From: Candidatus Uhrbacteria bacterium
Lineage (GTDB): Bacteria; Patescibacteriota; Patescibacteriia; JACPHY01
Direction of reading: 5' to 3'
Length of the DNA: 44,865 nt
Assembly (NCBI GenBank): GCA_016188355.1
Contig: JACPHY010000016.1
Location: forward strand, 130,345 to 175,209
Made by a program: the position numbers and the translations under genes. How positions within the stretch are numbered: the stretch's first letter is position 1; each line of letters opens with the position of its first letter. The notes under the pieces are model-generated. The model did not search any database and was not told the origin of the DNA. It worked only from the letters and a program-made list of their open reading frames with translations. This document shows positions 23,881 through 34,113 of this stretch, piece after piece.

Positions 23881-25755
23881 TCAGGATTGGCCCGCGGGCA
23901 GTTCAATCACGTACGCGTCGCCGCGTCCGAGATCGTCACCAGATCCGCATCGATTGGTCCCGTTATCGGAGGCGAAAATGACGTACCGACCATCTCGGGA
24001 CATGCTTGCACGGGGCTGGACCCAGTACCCACATTCCGTGGAGCGGTGTTGTGCGAGCCGAAGGACGCGGCCGTCCGTGTACTGGAGCCAAATTTCTCCT
24101 TCGAAGGGCGTCCAGGAGGATCCGTCGCTCCCCGAGGTGATCACACAGACGCCGTTTGGTCCTTGGCAGGAGATGTGCGCCTGATTCCCCCAGTCCATCA
24201 GCTGGAGATAGCGTGCCGGGCTGCTGCCGGTTGCGGGGCCAGGAAGTGTATGGAGTCCTTGACCGGGCCGTCCCGTATCATCCGGATGGGCGAAGTCAAA
24301 CGTCATGAAGAATTCGGTTCCGTCGCGATCGACCCCGAGATCGCCGTGTTGGTGTCCGTCAGCGGCTCGGCCAATGAATCGACCGGTGCGGATGTCGAAT
24401 GTTTCGAGTCCACCGCAGCGTGCGCCGCCATCACGCTTCCACTGGACGACCAGGTATTTGCCGAGCGGGGAAACGCCGACCCAGTCGGGTTCGACGGCGC
24501 CGTATTGTGGGTCTGGCGCACAGGCGGTGCGGTAGAGTTCGCGGAGGTTGAGTTGGGCGCCGAGCGTATTATTGGCGAGATCGAGCGCAAAGATCACCTC
24601 GCCACTTGCGGTTGCGGCCATGCCGCCCATCCAACGGCCATCATGCGAGAGTTCGTCAAATGATTGATTCCCGCGGATGCGTTGGTAGGATGCAGGGAAG
24701 GTATAGTGCGTCGTTCGGGTACCGCGGTCCACATCGAAGTACTCCACACGCAATGCGGCGTCTTCATTGGAATCGTACGCGACGATGGTGTGGGCAAGAG
24801 CAGGTTGCCAGCGTGGGCTGTTGATGTTCCCGAGATCCACCGGTACGCGGGCGAGCGTATCCAAGCGTCGGACGACATATTCGCCGTCCTCATTGAGGAG
24901 GACGTATGCGTTGTCACGAGAGAATGCTTGCAGTTGTGAGTATATGTGCGTGCCGAATCCGCCGGCATTGGCGCGGTCCGTGATACGCCGAACGGTAGCT
25001 CCGTACGTGGCAACCGATGATCGGGCGTTGTAATTGTTGGGGAGCGTTCCTGTGCCGCGCGTAATGGTCCGATTTGCATCGGCAATGCCAACACCGGCGG
25101 GGAGCGGGGGTGGCGGAGTGGCGGGTGCTGGGATGGTGGGTGGGGGCGGGGCGGGTGGATTGGTGCCTCGGGCAATGCGAGCGGCGGAGATCATGGAGGC
25201 GAGCGCCGTTACCGATGGTACACGATTACGCTCTTCGCTTGCGCGAAATGCGGTCGCCGTCGTGATGGGTGCGCCGACCGAGTAGTTGGTGAAGAGCGAT
25301 TCCGGTAATGTGCGGAGCGGTCCCACGGGCGCCGATTTATTCCAATTGCTTCCATAGAGCGCTGCCGCGACCTGCTCGTTGACGATGTGTCGCAGCACGT
25401 TCGGCGCGGCAATGGCATAGACTTCTGGGCGGGTGGGCATTTTGACGATGATGCTCCCGGGTCGTGCGGTGACCACGCCCGTCATTGGCAATACGGCGCA
25501 TGCGGAATCGGAGAGGGTGAGGGTCAGGCGATTGCTCGGGTACCACGTGGCAAACGTCGGGAGATCGATGAAGGCCTGGCGCGTACCGGATGCAACGGCA
25601 TACAGCGTCGGTGAGGAGCCACACCGGAGAACGGTGTTATCGGGTGGGGGTGCTGCTGCGGCGATTGCAGGAAACCGGAAAAGCGCCGCGCAGGTAATGA
25701 CGATGAGGGTGATGCTGCTCGCAGCAACCGATATCGATCGTGGTGAGTGTTGCAT
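23881..25755 (-). CDS. Exported beta-propeller protein with CPR surface domain
   Basis: A 624-aa protein. A signal peptide (ITLIVITCAALFRFPAIAAAA) is followed by about 130 residues related to the C-terminal domain of the M23 peptidase in this window (AVASGTRQAFIDLPTFATWY, PEVYAIAAPNVLRHIV, ALYGSNWN, LFTNYSVGAPI). A Pro/Ala linker (PPAPPPPTIPAPATPPPPLP) leads to a TolB/oligogalacturonate-lyase-like propeller (LSHDGRWMGGMAA, VSPLGKYLVVQW, MSRDGRYVIFASDNGTNRCG). No catalytic set was recognised. Start at ATG 25755; the ORF-track start adds 15 unlikely residues. Probably surface-bound and ligand- or polysaccharide-binding, but this is inference. It is divergent from the ATP synthase operon, with 232 nt between. 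Confidence 0.75.
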   Translation of the reverse strand: MQHSPRSISVAASSITLIVITCAALFRFPAIAAAAPPPDNTVLRCGSSPTLYAVASGTRQAFIDLPTFATWYPSNRLTLTLSDSACAVLPMTGVVTARPGSIIVKMPTRPEVYAIAAPNVLRHIVNEQVAAALYGSNWNKSAPVGPLRTLPESLFTNYSVGAPITTATAFRASEERNRVPSVTALASMISAARIARGTNPPAPPPPTIPAPATPPPPLPAGVGIADANRTITRGTGTLPNNYNARSSVATYGATVRRITDRANAGGFGTHIYSQLQAFSRDNAYVLLNEDGEYVVRRLDTLARVPVDLGNINSPRWQPALAHTIVAYDSNEDAALRVEYFDVDRGTRTTHYTFPASYQRIRGNQSFDELSHDGRWMGGMAATASGEVIFALDLANNTLGAQLNLRELYRTACAPDPQYGAVEPDWVGVSPLGKYLVVQWKRDGGARCGGLETFDIRTGRFIGRAADGHQHGDLGVDRDGTEFFMTFDFAHPDDTGRPGQGLHTLPGPATGSSPARYLQLMDWGNQAHISCQGPNGVCVITSGSDGSSWTPFEGEIWLQYTDGRVLRLAQHRSTECGYWVQPRASMSRDGRYVIFASDNGTNRCGSGDDLGRGDAYVIELPAGQS

Positions 25756-25987
25756 AATAGAGATTCCGGAGCGGGAGTCCCGTGGTTCAGGCGTCGACAA
25801 TATGGACTACCGGAAGTAAGAGGGGAACAAAGTATACCGATGATGCCGAAGCGCGACAACTATGGCTGAAATAAGCAGGCGTTTTTGATGCACATTGACG
25901 CAGCGGCGTTGGATTGGGACAATCAGTATTCCACATCGTCTGCATGTGGACATGCTGTTCACGTTCTCGGAGTTCGATGTCTTCGCT

Positions 25988-26269
25988 ATGTCGCGTCGGT
26001 CGGATCGCACCCCGGATATTTGGATGCTCCTTGGGTTCGCGGGGGAGTTGGGATACACGATTGCGGTACCGGTGGTGGTACTCGCATTGGTTGGTCGATT
26101 CCTGGATCGCTCCTGGGGGACTACGCCGTGGCTCCTGTTGACGGGCGTGGTGCTCGCGGTGGTGGTTTCCGCGATGGGAGTCACTCATAAAATTCGTACG
26201 ATGCTGACGCCCGATGTATCGGATCGTACGGATGCGGATACGACGACCAAGCCACCGAAATCCACATGA
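25988..26269 (+). CDS. atpI: AtpI/AtpZ-like ATP synthase accessory protein
   Basis: A 93-aa protein with two membrane helices (LGFAGELGYTIAVPVVVLALVGRFLD and PWLLLTGVVLAVVVSAMGV) and a polar Thr/Lys-rich tail. Position at the head of the atp operon and the two-helix layout fit AtpI/AtpZ, proteins that aid c-ring assembly or Mg2+ handling. Start at ATG 25988 (MSRRSD); the ORF-track start at 25895 is unlikely. Its TGA overlaps the atpB ATG (ATGA), which indicates translational coupling. Confidence 0.8.
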   Translation: MSRRSDRTPDIWMLLGFAGELGYTIAVPVVVLALVGRFLDRSWGTTPWLLLTGVVLAVVVSAMGVTHKIRTMLTPDVSDRTDADTTTKPPKST

Positions 26270-27006
26270 ACATTTCGCTTGCCGCGGAGCCGCTGCTGCA
26301 TGTGGGGACATTCCCCATAACGAACACCCTGATCATGGCGGTGGCAGTGGTATTTGTGTTGTGCGTCATTGCGGTCATCACCCGGCGGAAGCTGCAGTTG
26401 ATCCCTCGGGGGATCGGCAACGCGATTGAGGCGGTCATCGAGCAGATCCTCGACTTCATGGATTCGGTGACGCACGATCGGGCGCAGTCAGAGCGATTCC
26501 TGCCTGTGGTAGCCGCGATCTTTCTCTTCGTCATTGCATCGAATTGGATCGAGCTTGTTCCCGGACTCGGTACTGTGGGAATATATGAGATGCATGAAGG
26601 GAAGGAGATACTGATTCCGTTCATTCGGTCTGCCTCCGCAGACCTCAATGTCACCCTTGCGGTCGCGCTGTTTTCCGTGGTGGCTACTCAGGTCATGGGG
26701 ATGCGGGTACTGGGCGTTGGTCGGCACCTCGGAAAGTTTTTCAATTTTTCGAATCCGATATTGGGGTTTGTGGGAATTCTAGAGCTGGTATCGGAATTCG
26801 CGAAAGTCGTTTCCTTCTCGTTCCGACTCTTCGGCAATATTTTTGCGGGAGAAGTGCTGCTCCTCGTGGTGACGACTCTGGCGCCCTATGTGGTGCCGCT
26901 TCCATTTTTGTTTCTCGAGTTTTTTGTGGGATTCGTTCAGGCGCTCGTCTTCTCGATGCTTACTTTGGTGAATTTACAAATGACCACTCAACATACTGAA
27001 CACTAG
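26266..27006 (+). CDS. atpB: F1Fo ATP synthase subunit a
   Basis: A 246-aa integral membrane subunit that forms the ion half-channels beside the c-ring. It has about five to six hydrophobic helices. The essential arginine lies in VSFSFRLFGNIFAGEVLL, followed by the C-terminal helix LFLEFFVGFVQALVFSMLTLVNL typical of subunit a. The N-terminal part contains the usual FPITNTLIMAVAVVFVL. The start overlaps the atpI stop codon. A perfect hairpin lies between this gene and atpE. Confidence 0.95.
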   Translation: MNISLAAEPLLHVGTFPITNTLIMAVAVVFVLCVIAVITRRKLQLIPRGIGNAIEAVIEQILDFMDSVTHDRAQSERFLPVVAAIFLFVIASNWIELVPGLGTVGIYEMHEGKEILIPFIRSASADLNVTLAVALFSVVATQVMGMRVLGVGRHLGKFFNFSNPILGFVGILELVSEFAKVVSFSFRLFGNIFAGEVLLLVVTTLAPYVVPLPFLFLEFFVGFVQALVFSMLTLVNLQMTTQHTEH

Positions 27007-27016
27007 GAAGGCGCGT

Positions 27017-27041
27017 ACGAGGGAACGCCGCGTTCTCTCGT
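27017..27041 (+). other. Hairpin between atpB and atpE
   Basis: ACGAG-G-GAAC pairs with GTTC-T-CTCGT (10 bp including one G-U) around a 5-nt loop, 11 nt after the atpB stop. There is no T tract, so it is probably an mRNA processing or stability element. The c subunit is needed in many copies, which makes differential expression here plausible. Confidence 0.5.
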
Positions 27042-27106
27042 GGGTACCGCTCCTCGTTCCCAGCGATATGCCAACCGAAATGGCAAAGGAGGTTTCCGGC
27101 GGAGTG

Positions 27107-27337
27107 ATGCAGAATCTTGATGCAGTCAAATCCATCGCGACCGCACTGACGATCACCATTGGCGCAGTTATGCCTGCATTCGCTATTGGGCGCATCGCGA
27201 GTCACGCGGTGGATTCCATCGGACGAAATCCAGAGGCAGCGCCCAAGATTCAGACGGCCATGATTCTCTCGGTCGCATTCACGGAGGCGATTGCAATTTA
27301 CGCGCTCGTGATCGCGCTCATCATTAAGTTCGTCTAA
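27107..27337 (+). CDS. atpE: F1Fo ATP synthase subunit c
   Basis: A 76-aa hairpin of two membrane helices joined by the polar loop GRNPEAAPK. The ion-binding carboxylate is Glu60 in SVAFTEAIAIY. The helix-1 glycine motif is altered: where most c subunits have GxGPGxGxG, this reads GAVMPAFAIG, with Met/Ala/Ala in place of three Gly. The residues that mark Na+-binding c subunits (Gln in helix 1, Ser/Thr after Glu) are absent, so proton coupling is the better guess. ATG 27107 gives the family length; the ORF-track start 27068 would add 13 residues. Ribosome sites are GCGGAG close upstream or AAAGGAGG at 27085-27092. Confidence 0.93.
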   Translation: MQNLDAVKSIATALTITIGAVMPAFAIGRIASHAVDSIGRNPEAAPKIQTAMILSVAFTEAIAIYALVIALIIKFV

Positions 27338-27371
27338 CGGCCGTTCGCTCCTACTCATTGTCGCTTGCTTC

Positions 27372-27881
27372 ATGGACGAATTGCTCCACAAGCTGGGTAT
27401 TGATTGGCGATTGCTCATCGCGCAGCTCGTCAATTTCGTGGTGCTGTTTTTGGTGTTGCGGCGATTTCTCTATCGTCCCGTCCTGGAGATGCTTGCGCGG
27501 CGATCGCAGCATATTGCGGACGGGCTGCGTGATGCCACTGCTGCGTCCGATCGACTTGCGCAGGTAGAGCAGGAGCGCGGCGTCATTCTGCATCGCGCGG
27601 AGCTGGAGCGGCAGAGCATGCTTGAGCGCGCAGCGCAGGAAGCGGAGACCCTGCGTCGGGAGCGGGCCGTAGCTGCCGACGCAGAGGCGGAGGCGCGCAT
27701 TGCACGCGCAGAACGGGAGGCAGAGCGGGTGCGTGAGGAGATGCTAGCAGCAGTTCGCGCAGAGATCGGCGATCTCGTACTCGCGATTTCACGCAAGGCG
27801 ACTGCTGCGCATCTCACGAAGGCGCAGCATGAGCAGTTGATCCATGCTGCGATCGAAGAGCTGCGTGGCGCGAAGCTCTGA
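27372..27881 (+). CDS. atpF: F1Fo ATP synthase subunit b
   Basis: A 169-aa stator protein. One N-terminal membrane helix (RLLIAQLVNFVVLFLVLRRFLY) with the usual RPVLEML after it leads to a long charged coiled-coil (EQERGVILHRAELERQSMLERAAQEAETLRRERA...EAERVREEM) that reaches the F1 head. Length is standard. It lies 34 nt after atpE and 15 nt before atpH. Confidence 0.95.
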   Translation: MDELLHKLGIDWRLLIAQLVNFVVLFLVLRRFLYRPVLEMLARRSQHIADGLRDATAASDRLAQVEQERGVILHRAELERQSMLERAAQEAETLRRERAVAADAEAEARIARAEREAERVREEMLAAVRAEIGDLVLAISRKATAAHLTKAQHEQLIHAAIEELRGAKL

Positions 27882-27896
27882 GGAGGTGCTGATTGT

Positions 27897-28433
27897 ATGC
27901 GGTATACCGCCACACAATATGCTACGGCACTCCGCGCGGTCGCGGCGGATCTCTCCACATTCCAGCAGCTGCTCGCCGATCTCCGCGCGGTGCATGAGCG
28001 CTGCGCAGGTGATCGCGCTGCGTGGTCGTTTTTCGTAGATCGCAATGCGGAGCCGACCGCGCAAGAACGGGTGCTCCGTACCGTATTTCAGGATTTTTTG
28101 AGTGATCGAACGTATCAGTTTTTGGTGCAGTTATTTCGTGATCACCAGTTTGCGCAACTGCCGCGCATTCTGACGATCGCGGAGCGCATGGAAGATGGGG
28201 AGACCGGGAGCGTCCGAGTGGAAGTCGTGAGTGCGGTGTCGATCCCCGAACCCACGCGCGCGACGCTCGATGCGCTGCTCATGGAGAAGTTGGGGCGCCG
28301 TCCGATCAGTGCGTACGCGGTGGACCCTGCCTGTATTGGCGGTCTCCGGGTGACCATCGATGCGACGCGCGCATGGGACGGAACCGTTGCGGGTAAACTC
28401 GAACAACTCCGTGTCCGATTGCGATCGATATGA
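27897..28433 (+). CDS. atpH: F1Fo ATP synthase subunit delta
   Basis: A 178-aa protein with the delta/OSCP layout: an N-terminal helical bundle ([20 protein letters not shown]) and a C-terminal part with [29 protein letters not shown], then the family-typical [10 protein letters not shown] near the end. It links the b stalk to the alpha subunits. ATG 27897 follows AGGAGGT by 9 nt. The stop overlaps the atpA start (ATGA). Confidence 0.93.
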   Translation: MRYTATQYATALRAVAADLSTFQQLLADLRAVHERCAGDRAAWSFFVDRNAEPTAQERVLRTVFQDFLSDRTYQFLVQLFRDHQFAQLPRILTIAERMEDGETGSVRVEVVSAVSIPEPTRATLDALLMEKLGRRPISAYAVDPACIGGLRVTIDATRAWDGTVAGKLEQLRVRLRSI

Positions 28434-29989
28434 AGAAGGATCATCACATCGTGGAAAAGCTCCGACAGCAGATCGAGCAGTACACCCCATCCGCAACGAC
28501 CGAAGCAATCGGTACGGTGCTGGATGTGGGTGATGGGATTGCGCGGGTGGGAGGTCTCCCGAAGGCCATGGCTGCAGAGATGCTGGAGATCGTCGCGCAT
28601 GGAGATGCCGCAGCGGATCCAGTGCGTGCGGTCGCGCTCAATTTGGATGAGGACATGATTGGGGTGGTGATTCTCGGCGATGCGTCCCGCGTGCATGTGG
28701 GTGATCGCGTGCGCGGTACGGGACACGTGCTCTCCGTTCCCGCAGGTCCGGCATTTGTGGGGCGCGTCGTTGATGCATTGGGGAACCCCTTGGATGGCGG
28801 TGGACCGATTGCCGCGGCTGCTTCGATGCCCATCGAGCGTGTCGCGCCGGGCGTGATCACGCGAGAAGCCGTGCGCCAGCCGGTGGAGACGGGAATTACC
28901 GCGATCGACGCGATGATCCCGATTGGTCGCGGCCAGCGTGAACTGATTATCGGCGACCGGCAGACGGGGAAGACTGCCATTGCGGTCGATGCAATCATCA
29001 ATCAGCAGGGGAAAGATCTGACGTGTGTGTACGTGGCGATTGGTCAGAAGGAGTCGAAGGTGGCAAAACTGGTGGCGAAACTTCGGGCATCCGGCGCCAT
29101 GGAACACACGATTGTGGTGCTCGCAGGCGCCTCGTCTCCTGCGGCATTGTGGTACCTGGCCCCGTTTGCGGGATGTGCGATGGGGGAGTGGTTCATGGGG
29201 CAGGGGAAGGACGTGCTCATTGTTTACGACGACCTCAGCAAACATGCGTGGGCGTACCGTCAAATTTCTTTACTGTTGAAGCGTCCCCCTGGCCGCGAGG
29301 CGTATCCCGGGGATATCTTCTATCTCCATTCTCGGCTGCTCGAGCGCGCCGCGAAATTGAATCAGGAGCATGGCGGGGGCTCCATCACCGCACTGCCGAT
29401 CATTGAGACGCAGGCCGGTGATGTATCGGCGTACATCCCGACGAACGTGATCTCAATTACCGATGGGCAAATCTACCTCGAGCCGGATCTTTTTTATAAG
29501 GGGGTTCGCCCGGCGGTGAACGTGGGGCTCTCCGTATCCCGCGTAGGTTCTGCGGCGCAGCGGAAGGCGATGAAGAAGGTGTCGGGCAAGCTGCGTCTCG
29601 AACTCGCGCAATTCCGTGAGCTCGAAGCATTTGCGCAATTTGCTTCGGAGCTCGACGAGAGTACGAGAAAGCAGATTGATCGTGGACGTCGGCTGGTCGA
29701 GATTCTGAAGCAGGGCCAGTACGAGCCGCGCGGATTCGTGGATCAAGTAGCGTTTGTGTTTGCGGGTACACAGGGATATCTGGATGCGGTTCCCGTGGAG
29801 CGTGTGGGTGCGTGGATGTCGTCCTTCCGCGACTTTCTGCGGGATGTGCACGGATCGGTAGCGCGCGGCATCATGGAGAGTGGTGAATTGACCCCGGAGT
29901 ACGATGGGGCGCTCCGAAAAGCAATAGAGGAATTCAATCGGAATTTCCTTTCCGTGCATCCTACGGAAGCGGCGGGCGAGCGTGCATGA
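28430..29989 (+). CDS. atpA: F1Fo ATP synthase subunit alpha
   Basis: A 519-aa regulatory nucleotide-binding subunit of F1. Hallmarks: N-terminal beta-barrel ([17 protein letters not shown]), Walker A GDRQTGKT (175-182), [40 protein letters not shown], and [24 protein letters not shown] with the arginine finger. The length is slightly above the usual 500-510. The ATG overlaps the atpH stop. Confidence 0.97.
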   Translation: MKKDHHIVEKLRQQIEQYTPSATTEAIGTVLDVGDGIARVGGLPKAMAAEMLEIVAHGDAAADPVRAVALNLDEDMIGVVILGDASRVHVGDRVRGTGHVLSVPAGPAFVGRVVDALGNPLDGGGPIAAAASMPIERVAPGVITREAVRQPVETGITAIDAMIPIGRGQRELIIGDRQTGKTAIAVDAIINQQGKDLTCVYVAIGQKESKVAKLVAKLRASGAMEHTIVVLAGASSPAALWYLAPFAGCAMGEWFMGQGKDVLIVYDDLSKHAWAYRQISLLLKRPPGREAYPGDIFYLHSRLLERAAKLNQEHGGGSITALPIIETQAGDVSAYIPTNVISITDGQIYLEPDLFYKGVRPAVNVGLSVSRVGSAAQRKAMKKVSGKLRLELAQFRELEAFAQFASELDESTRKQIDRGRRLVEILKQGQYEPRGFVDQVAFVFAGTQGYLDAVPVERVGAWMSSFRDFLRDVHGSVARGIMESGELTPEYDGALRKAIEEFNRNFLSVHPTEAAGERA

Positions 29990-30002
29990 TGGGTATTCTC
30001 GT

Positions 30003-32365
<2,363 letters not shown>

Positions 32366-32368
<3 letters not shown>

Positions 32369-32672
32369 AAGAAAACAACCGCCCGGTGTATGCGGGGCGG
32401 TTGCGAGTGTTTCCTGTCGGGATTCCTTTGTGCATGCATGCCGCACGCATCCAGTGGCACGGAAGATTGCCCGACCGTAGCTGCGCGTTATGTCGCTCGC
32501 GTACGTGAGGTCGAGGCAGCGCGCCTCGCGTATGCGGAGGAGCACGATGCTCCCAATGGCGACCCCGGGGGAATCCCGGGAAGGTCACCATACGACGGGG
32601 TCATGAGAGGCAAAGAGCGAGATGCGGCGGGAGCGCGAGTTCCGTGTCTCGGCCAGCGACTGGCGCCCCGCA
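32366..32672 (-). ncRNA. Candidate minus-strand RNA between atpD and atpC
   Basis: This 505-nt gap (32369-32873) has no convincing ORF on either strand. On the minus strand an extended -10 (TGATATACT) is followed by about 300 nt rich in stems (for example GGCCAGCGACTGGC, and a GGTGAC/GTCGCC-closed hairpin). It ends in an AACCGCCC/GGGCGGTT hairpin with a GTTTTCTTTTAT tail on the minus strand. The 5' end can also pair with the left side of the terminator. No known RNA family was recognised. It is an inference from promoter, structure and terminator. Confidence 0.4.
32371..32402 (-). terminator. Hairpin after atpD, T tract on the minus strand
   Basis: AACCGCCC and GGGCGGTT pair around a 10-nt loop. 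Read on the minus strand the hairpin is followed by GTTTTCTTTTAT. On the plus strand the tail is poor, so it serves the minus strand best, though it may also hinder read-through from atpD. Confidence 0.6.
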
Positions 32673-32678
32673 CCGCTG

Positions 32679-32687
32679 AGTATATCA
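32679..32687 (-). promoter_or_regulatory. Extended -10 promoter on the minus strand
   Basis: TGATATACT on the minus strand matches the extended -10 form TGnTATAAT at all but one core base. An AT-rich stretch (TTGAAAAAATTTT) lies just upstream. It would drive the candidate RNA antisense to the atp operon direction. Confidence 0.45.
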
Positions 32688-32873
32688 AAATTTTTTCAAG
32701 AGACTCATGAGAGCAGGAGGGCCGAGGACCGGACTCTTTAGCCGACGATGCTCTCTTGAGTATTGCGCGCGCCAGAAATCCGTCCGATGCGCTCAACAAA
32801 AGCTACAATAGCACAAGGAAGTCGGGGCGTCAAGACCGACCACCTGAAATTCGTCATTTTTGTATCATTACAC

Positions 32874-33314
32874 ATGATCCAGCTTTCCATCATCACGCCA
32901 GAGCGGACCATTTTTGATGGCGCAGTTGATCAGGTGACCCTTCGGACGACCGAGGGGGAGATTACCGTACTCCCGCACCATCTCCCGCTCGTGAGCGTAC
33001 TCGCGCCAGGGGAGCTCAGATTGCGACATGCGGGCCAGGAGGTTCCCATGGTGATCGCTGGTGGGTTCGTTGAGGTCTTTTCGGGAAGCCGCGTCGCGAT
33101 TCTCGCCGACGATGCGCTGCGGGTGGAGGAAATTGATATCGCGGCGATTGAGGCTGCGCGCGAGCGCGCACGCGAAGCGCTACTCGGTGTCCGACATGCG
33201 GATGATGTTTCGTTTGCTGCTGCAGCGGCCGCGCTCGAAAAGGAATTGGCGCGTCTTCGTGTGGCGCGGAAATACCGCGGGAGTCGATTGATAACACCTC
33301 CGAGTCACGAATAA
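32874..33314 (+). CDS. atpC: F1Fo ATP synthase subunit epsilon
   Basis: A 146-aa protein with an N-terminal beta-sandwich (MIQLSIITPERTIFDGAVDQVTLRTTEGEITVLPHHLPLVSVLAPGEL) and a C-terminal helical hairpin (IAAIEAARERAREALL...AAAAALEKELARLRVARKYR). It is part of the central stalk and can inhibit ATP hydrolysis. ATG 32874 begins the family match; the ORF-track start is over-extended. Unlike in most bacteria it is not contiguous with atpD. The 505-nt gap implies its own promoter. TACAAT (about 32807) or TATCAT just before the start are candidates, neither with a good -35. Confidence 0.95.
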   Translation: MIQLSIITPERTIFDGAVDQVTLRTTEGEITVLPHHLPLVSVLAPGELRLRHAGQEVPMVIAGGFVEVFSGSRVAILADDALRVEEIDIAAIEAARERAREALLGVRHADDVSFAAAAAALEKELARLRVARKYRGSRLITPPSHE

Positions 33315-33353
33315 AAAAGACCCCTGCTGCCACCGGATTGGCGGACAGGGGTC
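33311..33353 (-). terminator. Intrinsic terminator on the minus strand, overlapping the end of atpC
   Basis: GACCCCTG and CAGGGGTC pair with an internal CCGCC/GGCAG region, followed on the minus strand by TTTTTTATT. On the plus strand two further small hairpins with T runs (AGTCTCGGGAGACTTTTTG at 33376-33394, and CGTCGG...CCGACGATTTTTG ending near 33470) could terminate atpC. Confidence 0.7.
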
Positions 33354-33800
33354 ATCATGGCGTACCTACTCCCGGAGTCTCGGGAGACTTTTTGCGTGGC
33401 GCCTTTTCGCTTCCGGAAGGCATCCCCGCAACGTCGGGCTACTAGACTCACCGCAGTCCGACGATTTTTGAGCAACCAGGCGACGCCGTCGCCCGATTGA
33501 TGCCGCCTCCGTCTACGAAATCGGAGAGCGACGCTGCGCAGGCATGGGAGGGGGCTCAGCCGGCCCCATGTGTGGAGTCCCGCCGAGCTGATCGGGGTTC
33601 GGCCTGCGATGGGAACCGTGAGGCATCCCGCGCACAGCACAGCGGAGGTGGAATGCGTACCAACCTTCAGGCGCTGTGCTGTGCGGGGATCGATCGCCGA
33701 GTGGGCCGGCGAGCGTACGTTTCTATTGCTGCCCACTCAGCGATCGAGATCGAGGCAATTGGCAATTGGCGAGTCGTGGCAGTCGGTGCGAGAGCAGCGG
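33311..33800 (-). ncRNA. Candidate structured minus-strand RNA downstream of atpC
   Basis: The gap 33315-34113 (about 800 nt) has no credible ORF. Positions 33319-33800 are full of stable stems: a perfect 14-bp pair CGCACAGCACAGCG/CGCTGTGCTGTGCG (33631-33644 with 33672-33685), GGCGAC/GTCGCC, CTCCG/CGGAG, GCCTT/AAGGC and CGTCGG/CCGACG. Read on the minus strand the loops are A-rich (CAAAAAG, GCGAAAAGG, CTCAAAAATC), as in structured RNAs, and the end is a terminator hairpin plus TTTTTTATT. No promoter was placed and the 5' end is a guess. It matched no consensus of RNase P, tmRNA, SRP or 6S RNA that I could recall. Confidence 0.4.
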
Positions 33801-33940
33801 CCACCCATCGACAAGCACCACACTACTCATCCTTTTGGTTCTTGTCTGATGATTGCGATTCTAATTTTAGCTTACTCAAGCCACCATTTCTTTGTTTGGA
33901 GAAGCATCTATCCAGATTCCTTTGGGTTCACTGATCTCAT

Positions 33941-33960
33941 ATTCGTACGAATAAACGAAT
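33941..33960. repeat. Dispersed palindromic element, copy 3
   Basis: ATTCGTACGAATAAACGAAT, one base different from consensus, preceded by CTCAT as in copy 4. It lies 153 nt before the carbonic-anhydrase-like gene. Confidence 0.8.
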
Positions 33961-34113
33961 AATATTTTATCCACTGGCCGACAAAAATAAAAATCGGGCA
34001 GTTGGCCGAGCAGAGCAATGCATCGGCTGGGAAAAGCGGAAATTGTTAATATGGATTGACGATTCCGTTTCCGGATGTACGGTGGAAGTTGGTCGAGAGA
34101 AAGAGGGGACCAC

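Noticed and set aside
23887-24663. 258-aa plus-strand ORF
   Set aside because: It is antisense to the exported propeller protein, whose minus-strand frame has a signal peptide and blade motifs.
27107-27337. Na+-coupled ATP synthase
   Set aside because: The Na+ signature (Gln in helix 1, Ser/Thr next to the Glu in helix 2) is absent.
33305-33736. 143-aa minus-strand ORF downstream of atpC
   Set aside because: Low-complexity Arg/Ser-rich sequence over a region packed with inverted repeats; better explained as RNA.
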